DNA of 64,000 nt from Salisapilia sapeloensis (GCA_023334545.1 JAADVB010000079.1:1-64000), one strand, 5' to 3'. Positions 52,801-63,679 are shown, numbered from the stretch's first letter. Made by a program: numbers and translations. Notes: generated by a model not told the origin, from the letters alone.

Positions 52801-52982
52801 GCTCGTTGGAATGCACGAAAGTGACCTTTGCTCCCGCAGCACCGGTCATTGTAGTCGGTGACTCACATGGCGAAATTACAGTATATCGTGTACCCTCCTT
52901 GTCCGGGGAGCACAGCGCAAGTCGAGAGGAGCAGCTCGTGCGCTTACAACGTGCAATTGACTCCACGAAACATGAACAATAA
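49827..52982 (+). CDS. DNAI4: Axonemal dynein intermediate chain with WD40 repeats (WDR78/DNAI4 type)
   Basis: A single exon encodes 1051 residues. The N-terminal half is low in structure and rich in Ser, Asp and Glu. It carries the short motif IFVDGVDVTPQSLL (about residues 60-73), which matches the V-x-D-x-x-G-x-D-V-T-P block of WDR78/DNAI4 proteins. Seven or so WD40 blades fill about 590-930, for example SFAWNSANPDLLAVAYS, SGLVLFWSLKNPEFPERV, LLAVGRADGVVAIYD, VVSISSDGRVTEWSL, GHTGPVYQLLVSPFSSDYF and FAAVSKDARIEIWDL. DNAI4-type chains belong to the inner-arm dynein f/I1 complex of motile cilia. The N-terminal part is longer than in the human protein. Together with the heavy chain at 503-15337 it shows that the organism keeps motile flagella. 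Confidence 0.9.
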   Translation: MSAPSSRNISKMNTSASRNTRRDISASRSRVFGASSLSNSSRLKVPGGASGAGDAKSKRIFVDGVDVTPQSLLLSRIKPSYSTAPRRQKGKGDSRYSNRSKAQFGGSGVPGASMALSNMSSTSIEYDSAEDDPVSARSGAGSNASALGPISNKQEVPLKEEPLPSKAILQDKHNLEEEDEDKEVVPTADKDDLATAKASEGGRLSTVEKTVVQAVARQPITIRLEESPTEMLFELLSVCVNQEVNTRCQAVTLRNKRYTELCESKKGSDKYIFGSSQTIQLAHKSKEVMTAPPATRDVASIATDWDIYDCASTEEDTTVDRDEVQSAERTSARKGDTRESDPADRHIQHQVEEIVEAALVSPGCVLDLDRDIVEDLKARQRQRRSKHKKRPSNPFHSGALSSNLSQKTRIVHSKQDIGRSSANPFSTSNSSMVSPSQSGASMSLTASQDVNGIGDSGNSITHGASQMGFSTTSQSKLSAGSSGDGMHTNAYARANTNVDIQEIVSQQRTAKVLESDSLLRTLQIVERAVQQNVYHREHLLYRDLPFLENENEKPRMLTKVASQHSLHEESDGSVEEAGDTPVLETLWSFKCELTTGYAVSSFAWNSANPDLLAVAYSRGNLLRPTNKPQQNPTATEAVSKQSGLVLFWSLKNPEFPERVYHFPTVGISSIDFGKSSPNLLAVGRADGVVAIYDTRKIETSSDSKKENASSEEATTNALPIATSVATSEMSSGQHLDAVWQVRWTNKGADRAENVVSISSDGRVTEWSLKKGLTCSDLMTLKRVPNQLLGSDACADGVISRQASGSCIDFSPSDTSIYYVGTEHGLIHKCSMSYSEQYLNNYFGHTGPVYQLLVSPFSSDYFLSCAGDWDVKMWHQKKTNEILNFRSVGSAHAVHSIAWSPTNATIFAAVSKDARIEIWDLAHSVLDPIITHFPKQISSSKHRFTSTNSIDNEIPRTPESLSTDDLMEDNAAENPMENPTEFNQIPEGAIAGGSLECTKVTFAPAAPVIVVGDSHGEITVYRVPSLSGEHSASREEQLVRLQRAIDSTKHEQ

Positions 52983-54050
52983 CCATTCTATCACATACCC
53001 CATGTTTACTTTATTTTATGCGCAAGTATATCTTTCTAGGCCTGGCTATTCGTCGCGATGAAGGAAGGATCAGTACACTATAATGCTAGTAGAGTAATTC
53101 CGAGTTTTGATTTTTTGTCGATTTCTATATGTCATCGTTTGACAAGTATCACTCCGCGATATGCGTCTCCAGAGGTGATTTTTTTCGAAATGAAAAGATC
53201 TATTACATAGGTGCTTATCTACAAGTCTAAATAAGTGAACGTTAATAGCCGCTGGGAGCTACTGGAAGTAATCCAAACAACATCCGACAAACAGGACACG
53301 GCCGAGCTAAGTAGTGGACTGAATGGAATCAGGTATACCCAGTGGGCGCTACCGGTGCCAGTGTCTTACCTCATTCTAAAGTAAGGTCTGAATGGCAGCA
53401 AGTTCAGATCTTGAGTCAGTAGTGAGCGTTCCAAGCTTCTTTTAGTATCTATTGCGATGTTGACTGCATGATCCGCTTTTTTATCGAAGGCACGAAGATG
53501 ATGCATCCAGGGGAGCACAGGCACTGATAATATGGCTGTTTGAGACGCGAAGGCTTTGGTGCCACCGACGTTTAAGCTGGCGAAGAATAATCTCGCTGTC
53601 GCCGACAACGTGTATGGTGTAGTTGAAGTGTCTTAGCCGCTTTTAGTTCAGTTAATAGGCCGCGGCTGACTGACAGGTACATACGTCCTAGATACTCAAG
53701 CTGAATCAAAAATAGCAAATTAATCAAAATCTATCTTAAGCATAATTCTAGTTCGCTTAAATTGAGATCTACATCAATTCGTTGAAAACATGCGAGGGTG
53801 GTTAGCTTGAGCTCCTTATCATAAGGATCGGATGAAACTCTTGTACTGTGTTTTTAAGTGCGCTACAACATAGTTAAGGCTAAAAATAATCTAATGCATG
53901 CGATCGAATCAAAACCACCAAAAACGGATGCAATTGTGCACTCTTCGAGCGTCAGTTCCCAGAGAGTGTAAGAAAATCTTGAAAATACAAGCGTAAATCA
54001 TCCAACCTACGCACGCATCAATTGTTACGCTGATCTCACGCGAAGCTATC
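52983..54050. other. Intergenic region with a repeat fragment
   Basis: About 1.07 kb without a recognised gene. Bases from about 53234 (GTGAACGTTAATAGCCGCTG) resemble, in opposite orientation, an element at about 60480-60605. The rest is AT-rich. Confidence 0.4.
53234..53365 (+). repeat. LTR-like repeat remnant
   Basis: Starts with GTGAACGTTAATAGCCGCTGGGAG, shown here in part. Two other places share this opening: about 58722 (plus) and the reverse complement near 60603. A start of the TGTTAATAG kind is typical of Copia-type LTRs, but no internal coding region is present and the right limit is a guess. Confidence 0.4.
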
Positions 54051-56227
54051 ATGAAGTCTTCCAATCGTAACAGCGTCATCTTCATGATTTTGTTCACGGC
54101 CTTCCTGGCCTTCATGGATATAAAAGACTTGTATTACAAGATCATCATGACAGGGCCCATGGAAATAGGCAACTGGGCTTTTGCCGGCGATACCACTGAG
54201 ACAGTGTCGGATGTTGATCTGACGCAAGTGCTGCGTAAAAACAATGGAACGAGAATTTATTCGCATAATATGTGGAATGCTTTGGCAACGCGGTGCGACT
54301 CGCTCAACATCGGGAAGCTCGATGGTAAGTACGCGCATGTTGGAGCTCTTGGTACGGGGTGCATCATTGACGGGGTGAAACAAGACCGAGAGATCGTATT
54401 TATGGGTAGTTTGCGTGCAGATGACGTTGTGGCAATTGCTAGTATAATTGGCACTGCAATCCGCCATCCATTGAAGCAGAAGACTTGGTACACAGAGGTG
54501 TGGGCATATAATTTCGACCTGCCGGAAACTACCTTTGTGGACGAGGCAAAGGCCATGATTCAACCCGAGCATATACCACAGCTTAAAACAACGCTCGATG
54601 TGATCTATAAAAATTTCGCTGATGATCCTGTCGTATGGGAGGCGGCTATGTGCTACGAGATGATGGAAATGCCTGAAATTGGTGAAGTTAAAGCTGACAT
54701 TTCCCCTGTTGAATTTGGCTGCATTTGGACTGATGAAAACGATGAAAATCTGCGGACAGCCTACGTTCCACCGACCTTAGGCAAGTACTTTCATCACTAC
54801 GTTGAACGAATTGGATTGCTGTGGCATACCGTCGACTTGCTCCACATTGGCCGAATTCATTTGCGAAACACAGTTGGCTTTGTCGCGCAATACACGCTTG
54901 ACCGGACAGCAAAGGCAAATGGGGGAGAAGACAAAATCAAAGTTGTACTGAAGATAGATATCTCTATGGATGGCGTCCTCTACTATGCTATTATCTTGAT
55001 CGAAATCATGATTGCATATATTAACATTGGAGATACATGCACTGTGGCCTTCCTTGTCATCCGTCCACTTGTATTGTCGAGTCAAAAGAGCAGTGTGTCT
55101 GCATATTCACAAAAGGCAACGCATGTAAGCACTCAGAAAACCTCTGAGAATGCGAATGAAATGAACAAAGGAAGTACTCAAACAGGAAGTGCAACGACAA
55201 AACAGAGCAAAGACGAGCTTTCTCTCGCCTTATTGTACACAGATCTCAGCTCCGTTACCTTTCATAACCGTCTACTCGATACGCTACTCGTTATCGATAC
55301 TTTCGGCTCATGGCTATATATTATACCTAGTTCGACGATCATTGCTTGGTCCACAAACTTTTTCCAGTTGTCTAGTGCTGTCTTGAGTAACTTTCGCATA
55401 TGGCCAGTGGTCCTTATCGTCATTAACAACCTCTGGAGATGGACAGCGGTTTTACTCAATGAGAGACTAGCAGCAGTAATCACGGAGTTTACCTACATTA
55501 CGTCATTTGAAGTCATGTGCGCGACACTCTTGGCTGTCTATCTAGAGTACGACAACATTCTCATAGCCAATCTTATCAAGTGGGTAAGTACTTTTGACAT
55601 TGTTTCCCGATGACTACATACCCACTAAACGCATATCTTAACTAGGGAATAGCAGACCGTCAGCGAGTGATGGTTGAGACGGCAAACGGTATTGTTTCTT
55701 TCTACCCGTGCTTTACTCGCTATAGTTACGGAGACCGATCGATGGACAGTGCCGGAATGAATGTGTTGTATTCGCCCTTGATGAGTATTCTCTCTCATGC
55801 AGTAGGATTCAGCATACTGATTGGTGTTATCAAGGGTATGTACTACGCGGGTAAGGCTCACTTTAAAGGTACCCTGGTGAAAGATGTGATGATGCTCTGG
55901 CGTACATATCGACGCAACTCGATCGAAGTGTACATGAACGACCCGATCCGCGCGAAAGCCATCGTGCGTTCGCAGAAGCAAATGGGCTACAGACTTGGAA
56001 ACTCGGTCTATATCCGTCCATTCGTTTACCTCGAGCAAAACTACAATATTGACAACGGCAAATTCTGTCGACGGCCATTAATCCCGTTCACAACCACTGA
56101 CATGGATAAATCATCGGTTGAAGTGGATGCAAATGCTTATACCATCCATGGAGTCGTTAAAGATAATCAATCTGACAAAATTAAACGCAAGCGTCAGGAT
56201 AAAGACAACCAGATCCCTTTAAGCTAG
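54051..56227 (+). CDS. Large multipass membrane protein with long outer N-terminal domain (two exons)
   Basis: Exon 1 (54051-55583) and exon 2 (55646-56227) are joined over a 62-base intron (TGG-GTAAGT, CTAG-GGA) and encode 704 residues. An N-terminal anchor (VIFMILFTAFLAFMDI) is followed by about 250 soluble residues, probably outside the membrane. A helix pair follows (YYAIILIEIMIAYINIG and neighbours), then a Ser/Thr/Gln-rich loop and a cluster of helices (about 405-520). Exon 2 adds a further helix and a long hydrophilic C-terminus. The layout matches a large oomycete-type family usually annotated only as transmembrane proteins. No motif gives a function. The gene at 27568 has a comparable build, but the two do not align clearly by eye. 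Confidence 0.78.
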
Positions 56228-57047
56228 AGATGTTCGTCTATGACGGTTCCTATGCACGTAGCTATCGCTTCGAAAACTGTGGATTTATTCTTCGTCGCTG
56301 GTCTAGTACTGGAAGTAGAAGTAAAGCAATATAGCACAAACTTACGATAACAATCACTTTGCCGGGACATCGATAATATGGTTATAGACTCTAAATAAAA
56401 GCGTATTTGTGATGCACATTTCGATGCTCCCATTTCTTCGTGTAGATTGAAAGTCGATTTTTCTCTATTCTATTTACAGATGACCTTGTTGTAGATTGAT
56501 AAGCGCGAACAAGTGCGGATTTTAAATCCGCCTCTTTTGGTAATTCCAGAAATGCGTTTTTAATGAGATGCTAGGAAAGGAGATAGAAGGCTATGGATGA
56601 GGTGAAAAACTTTGGATAGAGAAACTTTGCTAATATTCGTGCCAGCGAAATGTGGTCAATCACAAGACATTCCTTTCAAAATCGCGAGACAGATCGCTCT
56701 CTTTGCTACCACTTGACTCGTCCTCTGACGGATTATTTCGGACACCGATGGCTGCTTTTGCAACCCACTGGACGTATCCACTGATTCATTTTCTCCCGTC
56801 CGAAATATGTACGCCAGTCAACAATCATACAAACTCCGTGTCCGACGTCGACCAAACGACCTTCGTTCTTCATCTTTCCACTGGAGCACTTGACCACGTC
56901 ACTCAAGCTTCTTACGCCAAACACGAGCAACAGATCAAAGTTTCACTTTCTATAAGCCATATCCTCTCCGTTGTCCAGCTGACGATCCGACAAGTGGTTC
57001 ACCGCACGAGACTCTATTCAAACTGTAAACCAAAGTACTGTATCGAA
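56228..57047. other. Intergenic region with an open frame leading into the coiled-coil gene
   Basis: About 820 bases. The frame of the next gene stays open back to a GTG at 56652 and contains an ATG in MAAFATHW near 56748. This upstream part has no repeated or structured character and was left out of the gene. An ATG at 56650 in another frame starts a 44-codon basic peptide (MWSITRHSFQNRETDRS), which could be a first exon but could not be joined convincingly. Confidence 0.35.
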
Positions 57048-57536
57048 ATGGACGGCAAGACAACCAGGCCAAAGCTAGCGCCGAGCACGGAGACACCGAT
57101 GGAGCAAGCTCCGCCTTCATCTAGTTCTGGTCCCCTACCACCGCCAGCTGCGACTGGAGCTTCAGCCAACTCGGGGAAACCAAAGATTCCTCGTCAATCG
57201 CGAAAAGTAATCTTAAAAAAAGAGGTGAATCGTCTTCAAGATATCGTCAATGACATGCAAGATCAAGTGACCACTGCATCAACTGGTATTCAGGAGCTCA
57301 AGAGCCTAGTCTCGCAACTTCATCCACCGAGCCAACAGTATGGCACTTTATCGTTGGAGTACTACGATGAGAGCGATGATGTGCATGCGTTCTCGTTTTT
57401 GCCTTCGGAAGCCTCCATTCCAGTTCCGGATTTTGCGGAAGAACAAGTGGAGTTGGGACCAGCGCCGAATGAGATGGTGACCAATGTGGAAGAAGGCTCT
57501 CTCGACTACAATTTTAGGGATTCGAGGACGTTGTAA
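57048..57536 (+). CDS. Small coiled-coil protein of unknown function
   Basis: From the ATG at 57048 the product has 162 residues: a Pro/Ser-rich start, a basic stretch (PKIPRQSRKVILKKEV), a predicted coiled coil (NRLQDIVNDMQDQVTTAS, about residues 65-100) and an acidic tail with aromatic residues (YYDESDDVHAFSF). The distinct domain order and the strong amphipathic helix suggest a real protein. No family was recognised. The frame continues upstream without a stop for 132 codons, so a longer start or a spliced upstream exon is possible. Confidence 0.5.
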   Translation: MDGKTTRPKLAPSTETPMEQAPPSSSSGPLPPPAATGASANSGKPKIPRQSRKVILKKEVNRLQDIVNDMQDQVTTASTGIQELKSLVSQLHPPSQQYGTLSLEYYDESDDVHAFSFLPSEASIPVPDFAEEQVELGPAPNEMVTNVEEGSLDYNFRDSRTL

Positions 57537-57917
57537 AACGTACTGCCGAGCTCTTCTTTTCAGGGTAGCAATGCAAAATGGTCGATTTGATTCTCATCCG
57601 CGGAAGAAGTTTATTGCGATCTGCATGTACCGTTTGTATAGATTACAAAAATAACAATTGTGCCTATGTATTTCTCATTGGGTACCTTGTTTCTCAAAAT
57701 GGAGAGAAGTGGTAAGAGAGGCAAGTCTCTGGATAGTATGGTACAAGTCAAGTTTCATACATGCAAAGAGAAGAATGATTAAAAACTTGTGTTCATTTCG
57801 CATTGCAGCACGTTCGTTACTTTGTGATTGTAAAGTGATGCTCTTCTTCTATGTGGTACAACCACAGATGTTCGGATCAAGACGAACATGTTAAGCAGAG
57901 GCGTATGTTTAACATAC

Positions 57918-58036
57918 CTTAGCCTTTCGAAAACATGTCTAGCACAAGACACGATTTCTTCTTGGGCAACCACAGCGTCGCGGTTATGATCGAAATACGA
58001 CGACCGATCTCGGCGGAAGGATTTTAAATATTTTAT
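57918..58036 (-). pseudogene. EF-hand-like exon fragment
   Basis: The minus strand reads YFDHNRDAVVAQEEIVS with a helix after it (CARHVFERLR). The spacing fits an EF-hand loop (D, N, D, hydrophobic, E). The exon ends at a good GTATGT donor at 57917. No start codon or partner exons were found: upstream in frame is TGA, and downstream no acceptor restores a recognisable frame. A related short string (AAATCGTGTCTT) recurs near 58305. It is either a remnant or one exon of a gene I could not assemble. Confidence 0.3.
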
Positions 58037-60479
58037 GGACACTTCTCATTTTCCAATCTTCATTAAGCTTCGTAGCTTCAATGAAGTATAAATGCCATAT
58101 ATATCCGAAGGATACAGAATTGAGCTACACATCACATCTCACTATATTTCATAGTCCATTAGTGCATTATGTTTTGATGCACCAGCTTTTAAATGCGATT
58201 AGTAGCTGCAAGAGGTGCAAAATCGATAAAAAAAACCTTAAGATTGTCGAAGCGGCTGGATAACGTTTGTACTTGGCCATCGCTTCCCTCGACTTGTATG
58301 GCTAGAAGACACGATTTCCCGCGTACTCAAAATAACAATACATATTTGCTTGACCGTATGGAGCTCAGGAGAGTGTACAGAAATGGCAGTGCATTAAAAC
58401 TACGATCTAATCTTTGTTTGGATTCTAAGTAAAAGTATCGAGGGGATGCTAAGAAGAGATTGCGTCAATGCAAACAAACATGTATGACCACGATGACGTT
58501 ATCGTCAAGTAAGTTAGAACGAGACGTAAGGGTAATTGAGTCGGTGTTTATCATTTTGAACACTACACAACGATCATCGGATATCATGCTCGCGCTTGCT
58601 GCTTACTTGGAAAATGTTACATATTTCTTTTGTGGCTCTATTATATTTTGAGTGATTTGACTGTATATATTTGCTTACAACCTCGGTCTATTTCATTACA
58701 TTATTATCTACCTAATGTGAGCGCTAATAGCCGTTAAGAGAAACCCTGTTAGTGAAGGACAGGGACCTCTCGTGACGAGTGAAAACCTAACTCAAATGTT
58801 CTGATTGCAGTTCCTGTGAACCAAGTGGTCCACATCGATACCACTGTCTAGTCTCGTCGGACAAGTGAGCAAGGATATTGGACACATGGGATCCTGAAGA
58901 CTGTCCAGATGCGACTTGACTATATTCTTTTTATCTCGAAGAGCAGCACCTGGATACATTGGTGTTTTCAGATCAAAAACTTAAATTCTAGCATTCAAAA
59001 CTAAGTAACTCACTGACTTAGACTATCAGCACTGATAATTGAGCGCGGATGTATAGTTGCTGTGTGGGAGCGTTGTGCCACAGCTCCACACCATCCATCA
59101 GAAACGTGCAGTTTATTTTGCTATTCAATCCTCTACTTTTAGGTCTCGTTCGAAAGGTAGCTTGAACACCTTCACTTTAGTAATAACGAACTAGTGATGC
59201 TCATACTAGAGGATAACTCGGAAATCATCAGTCTACGCTGAAAAAAGCAGGAAACATATGCATTCGATCGGCTTACAATGCTGCTCAAATGCTAGCTTCC
59301 CTTGCCAGGATCTCACGATGAGCACATTCTCTCTTCTCGAGTATATTGTCCTGATCTTTAAAGCAAACAGTTCTATTCTCGCAATGACCGGGAAAACAAC
59401 TATGAACAACTTCAAGTAACAAAATTATCTACGATACAGAATTATTAGTGTTTGAGACGAAGCCATATGCGTAAGAGATAGCGAAATTTTGTTTCCCATT
59501 TCATCAACACACAAGGGGAAATTGGAAATGCTGAACGTTGCAAGGAAATATTTAGGGGTTGATTGCGTGTGGGTATGCTATTATATAAATGAATAGCCTT
59601 AGGGATCACTCCATATGCCCCGTACGCTATATCGTGCGGTTGTTTTTAGAATATACCTTTTACTCTATCGCCGCTCAATTTGCTCTCGTGTCTGTATTTT
59701 ATTTCCTCCAGCTCTACCATATCATTAGACGGGATCAAAGTTTGGAGACCATGCAGAAATTGCCAGCAGTTTGTGTCCATGACTATCTTTACCGGCCTGC
59801 AGAATTATCTGATCTTTTAGATGATCAACGTCGAATATTTACATGACAACTAGCTCCGAAGCTAGCTGATTCGGATAATACGATGAAGAATTATACGAAT
59901 CGGACGCCCAAAACATCAGTGCTCATGGCATTAATTTATAAGACGAGTTTTGACAACTTTGCAACCACCAAGCAAAGTCCTGATGAGGAAAATAGGAATG
60001 GCTGAATACTTGAACTTACAAAGTGTAGAGAAAGAGGGAGAATGTACATCCGCTCGTCAAGTCATCCAGTGCGGAATAATGCTTTGACACTGATATCAAA
60101 TTGATTAAGCATTTTCAAGAATCACTCTGAGCTCTAACCCGAAGGAGGTAATATTCGATATTTATCTTTTGTCAATGCATGAAAACTATTGATCCATCTT
60201 CGGTGAGGTACTTTTATTTGCGTTCTCTTGAATACTTTCTCACCTGGCGTAATTGTGTACAAACAATGTTTAAAAACACACAAGGCTTAATTAGCGAAGG
60301 AAAAATAAGAACCAAGTATTCACCTTTCATACCACCTACATGTTTACAACAAAACGGCCGGTCATGCAGCTAATGCGGATATGGACACTCCAGCAAGTTT
60401 CCAGACGCTTGCTACGGATTTACGACCGGAATTGGAGGCAGTCCAGAACTTCCGGATGACATCAGACAATGGTATAGGT

Positions 60480-60605
60480 ACGGGCCATTAGGCATACCCG
60501 ACGCCCCTGCGTCCACCACTCACTAGGCTTTCTCTCTCTTGTTCGCCAGGAGCTATCTGCAGAAAGCAGATAACTCCCACTGGCTATTAACATTCACTAG
60601 GTCTA
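60480..60605 (-). repeat. LTR-like repeat with a short hairpin
   Basis: Read on the minus strand, it begins GTGAATGTTAATAGCCAGTG and is similar to the block at 53234. It contains an 11-base imperfect stem (GAGTTATCTGC and GAGCTATCTGC as inverted copies) around the loop AGAAA at 60550-60576. Just left of it, a short plus-strand frame from about 60378 reads MDTPASFQTLATDLRPELEA and could be element-derived. Probably a solo LTR or the end of a decayed retrotransposon. Confidence 0.4.
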
Positions 60606-61452
60606 GGCACCTAGGTAACGCAGCTATGTAATAGATCGTGTTTCAGAACAAAAAAAGTATTCACCCTTTGTGTTCGAAACGAATACTATTATGCTTATTT
60701 ACAAAAGAGCTTTCTGAGCGAAACCTATTTGATTAAAATTTTTGTGCATAGTGCATTTGAAAAGCACATGCAAGGAACGCTTGCATCTTGCACTCAAATC
60801 TAGCACAATCTTCATGGTTTTCACATAGCCTGCCCTCCTTTCTACAGCTGTATTGGTAGACATACTTTAATTGTCGCAAAGGGTCTCTAGCTTTAACAAC
60901 ACATGTGTGTACTGCGATGTCAGGTACAGGTCGTACTGATACAGCTAGCTACGTTCAGGATGATACAGACACCTGCCACTTTGCATAGCATAATGCACTT
61001 TTATTCAGTATGCTTTACTATGTCGCAACTGTAGTCGGATCTAAGCTATATGCCAAAAGGAATATACTATATTTTATGTTTAGGCTTGCTGTTAACCAAA
61101 GACATGCATGTTGACAACTCTGAACATATAGGAGTTCGAAGGAATTATAAAGTCTAGGCATATTGACACGATGCTACCTTTGAACGCAGCAATTTAAACG
61201 AATTAATGTCATTCCATACTGGTAGAGAGTGTAATATTTTATTTTCTATGCTCGGATAAACCCCCGATTCGGAGCTCAACTTGGAAACGACTGTGGATGA
61301 TTCAAGTATGATGCAATCGTACTTTATTGAAAGCTGACTTGTACCTTTTCTAATTAATGCAGACGTAATAAAGGGGTGTTTTTGCTCTTTCCACGATGCA
61401 AAAGACACACAATATACCTGCCAAACGAAATTCAGTTTAACACAATCACAGC

Positions 61453-62222
61453 ATGGGCTCTGGAGCGAGTCGAATAGCTCGTAAAGCGGCGCAACGTACA
61501 CCCGCTACTTCCGCGACGAAAGAAGCTGCGCAGCAATCATCAGCTGAAAGCAGTAGCTCCACTCGATTGCAATATCCCGCTCCATCTGCATCTGAGCGGC
61601 CTACTTTGCATCGTGATGAAGACGAAAAGAAAAGCTCCATCGAGGCTCCAACTAATGTGATGCAAGAAATGCCAAAGGATTTGATACAAGAGATGGAACG
61701 TTTTGATGATTTGGGAAGAAGAGAATTGCAGACGGTAAGTCTAAATGCGTAGCCATCGGTTCATGTATAGATACTCACGTACGTCTTGTGTGTCAGCCCA
61801 AGTCGATTAATCACTCCACCGATACGTCATTGGATACCGCTATATCCTATCGAAAGCAGTACAAATCCTTATATCAGGAAAGTATGCCACAAGATCGTAC
61901 GAGTGCAGTCGTGGCGACTGAAGACGAATATGACTCCAATCTCCAAGGTACGCGATAACGCAATCAGCCTTTGCTACAGCTAGTAACAGTACATCTTTGT
62001 CCATGCAAAGGCCACTTGACGTTCCGTCAACTCCGTCAAGCTCTTGCACTCCATTATCAAGATCCAAAGCGGAATACAACAAGAGCATTGGCCGTGTACT
62101 TTGGCATGGAAGAAGCGAATATGCAAGACATTTTGGCCAATGTCGGGCCGCCAAATGTGAAAAAGCTGAAGGAGACGGAAGAGTATCCTGTTGGCGTATG
62201 GTACCCAACGCCTGAAGAATGA
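61453..62222 (+). CDS. N-myristoylation-type small protein, NDUFAF4-like (three exons)
   Basis: Exons 61453-61734, 61797-61947 and 62011-62222 (introns of 62 and 63 bases, GTAAGT and GTACGC donors) give 214 residues. The start MGSGASRIARKAAQR has Gly2 and Ser6-like small residues with basic ones after, a good N-myristoylation signal. A Ser-rich stretch follows, then PKDLIQEMERFDDLGRRELQ and a C-terminal helical domain (GHLTFRQLRQALALHYQD, then FGMEEANMQDILAN, ending GVWYPTPEE). This order, a myristoylated start plus a C-terminal helix-turn-helix, resembles the complex I assembly factor NDUFAF4. The resemblance is by layout more than by sequence. The gene model is secure because all three exons join in one frame. 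Confidence 0.6.
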
Positions 62223-62670
62223 AATACACTGTAGGTGCTATCCACATCTTTGTCCAGCTTCATCCTACCTCTGCTATGCCCAAATTAGTTTCTGTACTAT
62301 CTTTCACGTTGGTTTGGTCGTCCGATTGGATAAAATAGGTGACGTAAGCATTGCATGTAGCCAATGTCGTTGCCATGAAAGCATCTGTTTTACAGCAAGA
62401 GCCATTGCTACGTTTAACTGGCTCAGGTCGATGCTTCCCCTGGATAGTACCTCCTCTTACCCGTTCCCATCTCCATACTGCGTTTCTAGACTACGAAACC
62501 AGATATAGAAACTTCGATCGCATCGATTACTCGGTTTAGCAAGCGTCATAGAGAAAATAATTTCGCGATGAGATACCTCGATCAATTACCTAACGTTCAT
62601 ACTGTTGCTTCGGCTCGATCAGCATTGACGCCATTGTCACGTAATTCCTGAAGGGAGGACGAGATCGAGC
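62223..62670. other. Intergenic region between two plus-strand genes
   Basis: About 450 bases. Open frames on the plus strand are short and lack coding character. Nothing further was recognised. Confidence 0.45.
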
Positions 62671-63390
62671 ATGGAGACAAGCCTCGTTTTCTCCTCCGAG
62701 TCGTCGCGGACGAATGATGACAGTGGTGATGACGCGCCCCACTCGGCACCATCCGACACTACTGCCGGCGTGCAATGGCTAGCGGAGCTCAAACTCGACG
62801 TGACGGCTACCTTGAGCCTTTCACGAGTGGCTGCTAAGCAAGACGTTCGCTACACCCTCTTCGTTAGTCATTTCACGACACAATTGAACTCCAGTGAGAA
62901 AGCGCCTCCACTTCGGCGAACTGTACAGGGTCATTTAGAGCGCTTCCGATCCTTTCAACAAGTACTGCTTCGGATCTTGCGTAAAAGGAAGGATATCTCC
63001 AGTAAAGATACAGCCCAGCATGCTGCGGAGGAGTTGCGGATGTTTGTGTACACTAAGTTTCCACTAGTCATTGGTGGTCCATCCTACCGACCATCTAAAG
63101 CTTCCACAGCTATGACGGATGCCACCAGATCTCGACTGGCGTCATGGTTTAAAGGCATCCCGACCCGACTAGCACTATTGCACCGGTGCCATATAGACGA
63201 AGATAGCAAATGTATATGCCAGCGCATTATTTCGGCCTTCACCCGTTTTATAGACGACAACGAAGTGAAAGTCGAGGACAAGTGGGAGCCTTGGGACAGC
63301 CCTAAAAGATATCAAAGACGTACGTCTGATCACGTCTTAAACCGCAAGGCTTCCAATGAACAGACTTTACGACGAAATACGGACTCTTAA
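62671..63390 (+). CDS. PX-domain-like protein
   Basis: A single exon of 239 residues. After an acidic Ser-rich start (1-35) the text follows a PX (phox homology) fold at about 38-215. The strand pair LDVTATLSLSRV and VRYTLFVSHFTTQ is followed by a helix with FRSFQQVLLRIL, and after an acidic insert the block FVYTKFPLVIGGPSYRPS fits the PPK/PxxP-like membrane loop. A C-terminal helix contains LLHRCHIDEDSKC and ends with FTRFIDDNEV. PX domains bind phosphoinositides, mostly PI3P, on endosomes. The usual R-R-F/Y motif is weak, so ligand binding is uncertain. The last 30 residues are basic. The ATG at 62671 is preceded by a short leader. Confidence 0.62.
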   Translation: METSLVFSSESSRTNDDSGDDAPHSAPSDTTAGVQWLAELKLDVTATLSLSRVAAKQDVRYTLFVSHFTTQLNSSEKAPPLRRTVQGHLERFRSFQQVLLRILRKRKDISSKDTAQHAAEELRMFVYTKFPLVIGGPSYRPSKASTAMTDATRSRLASWFKGIPTRLALLHRCHIDEDSKCICQRIISAFTRFIDDNEVKVEDKWEPWDSPKRYQRRTSDHVLNRKASNEQTLRRNTDS

Positions 63391-63679
63391 CTTCGTCATT
63401 AAATTCCAATACTACGTGATACTTGGTCAAGCTGATTGAGATCGAGTCGCTAGTACGTAAAATCAATAAACGTCGTTTTTGTCTAGTTTGAACTTATGTA
63501 AAGACAACAACATGTACAAGCTAGATCGAGTATAGTTTAGGCCGTGTTCGTTGAGCAGATAATCAAGGATTATGGGAGAAATCAGGCATTAATTGATCAA
63601 ACACGATAAAACCTTAATCGGTATTCTGCCTCGATAATCGCCCTTTTCCTAGTCAACGAAAAAGGTAGACGATGTCGAA
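63391..63679. other. Intergenic region with a possible MITE end
   Basis: Within it, 63539-63653 starts GGCCGTGTTCGTTGAGCAGA and goes on with several short GATAATC/GATTATC-type inverted strings. This resembles ends of small non-autonomous DNA transposons, but the second terminal repeat could not be fixed. No gene was seen. Confidence 0.3.

Larger units (their letters stand above)
57537..61452. other. Gene-poor region with element remnants
   Basis: About 3.9 kb, the largest gap in the window. It holds an EF-hand-like exon fragment (57918-58036), LTR-like fragments (about 58722 and 60480-60605) and several short open frames (for example 59589-59846 and 60179-60373) with no known motif. No complete gene could be assembled on either strand. 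Confidence 0.45.
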
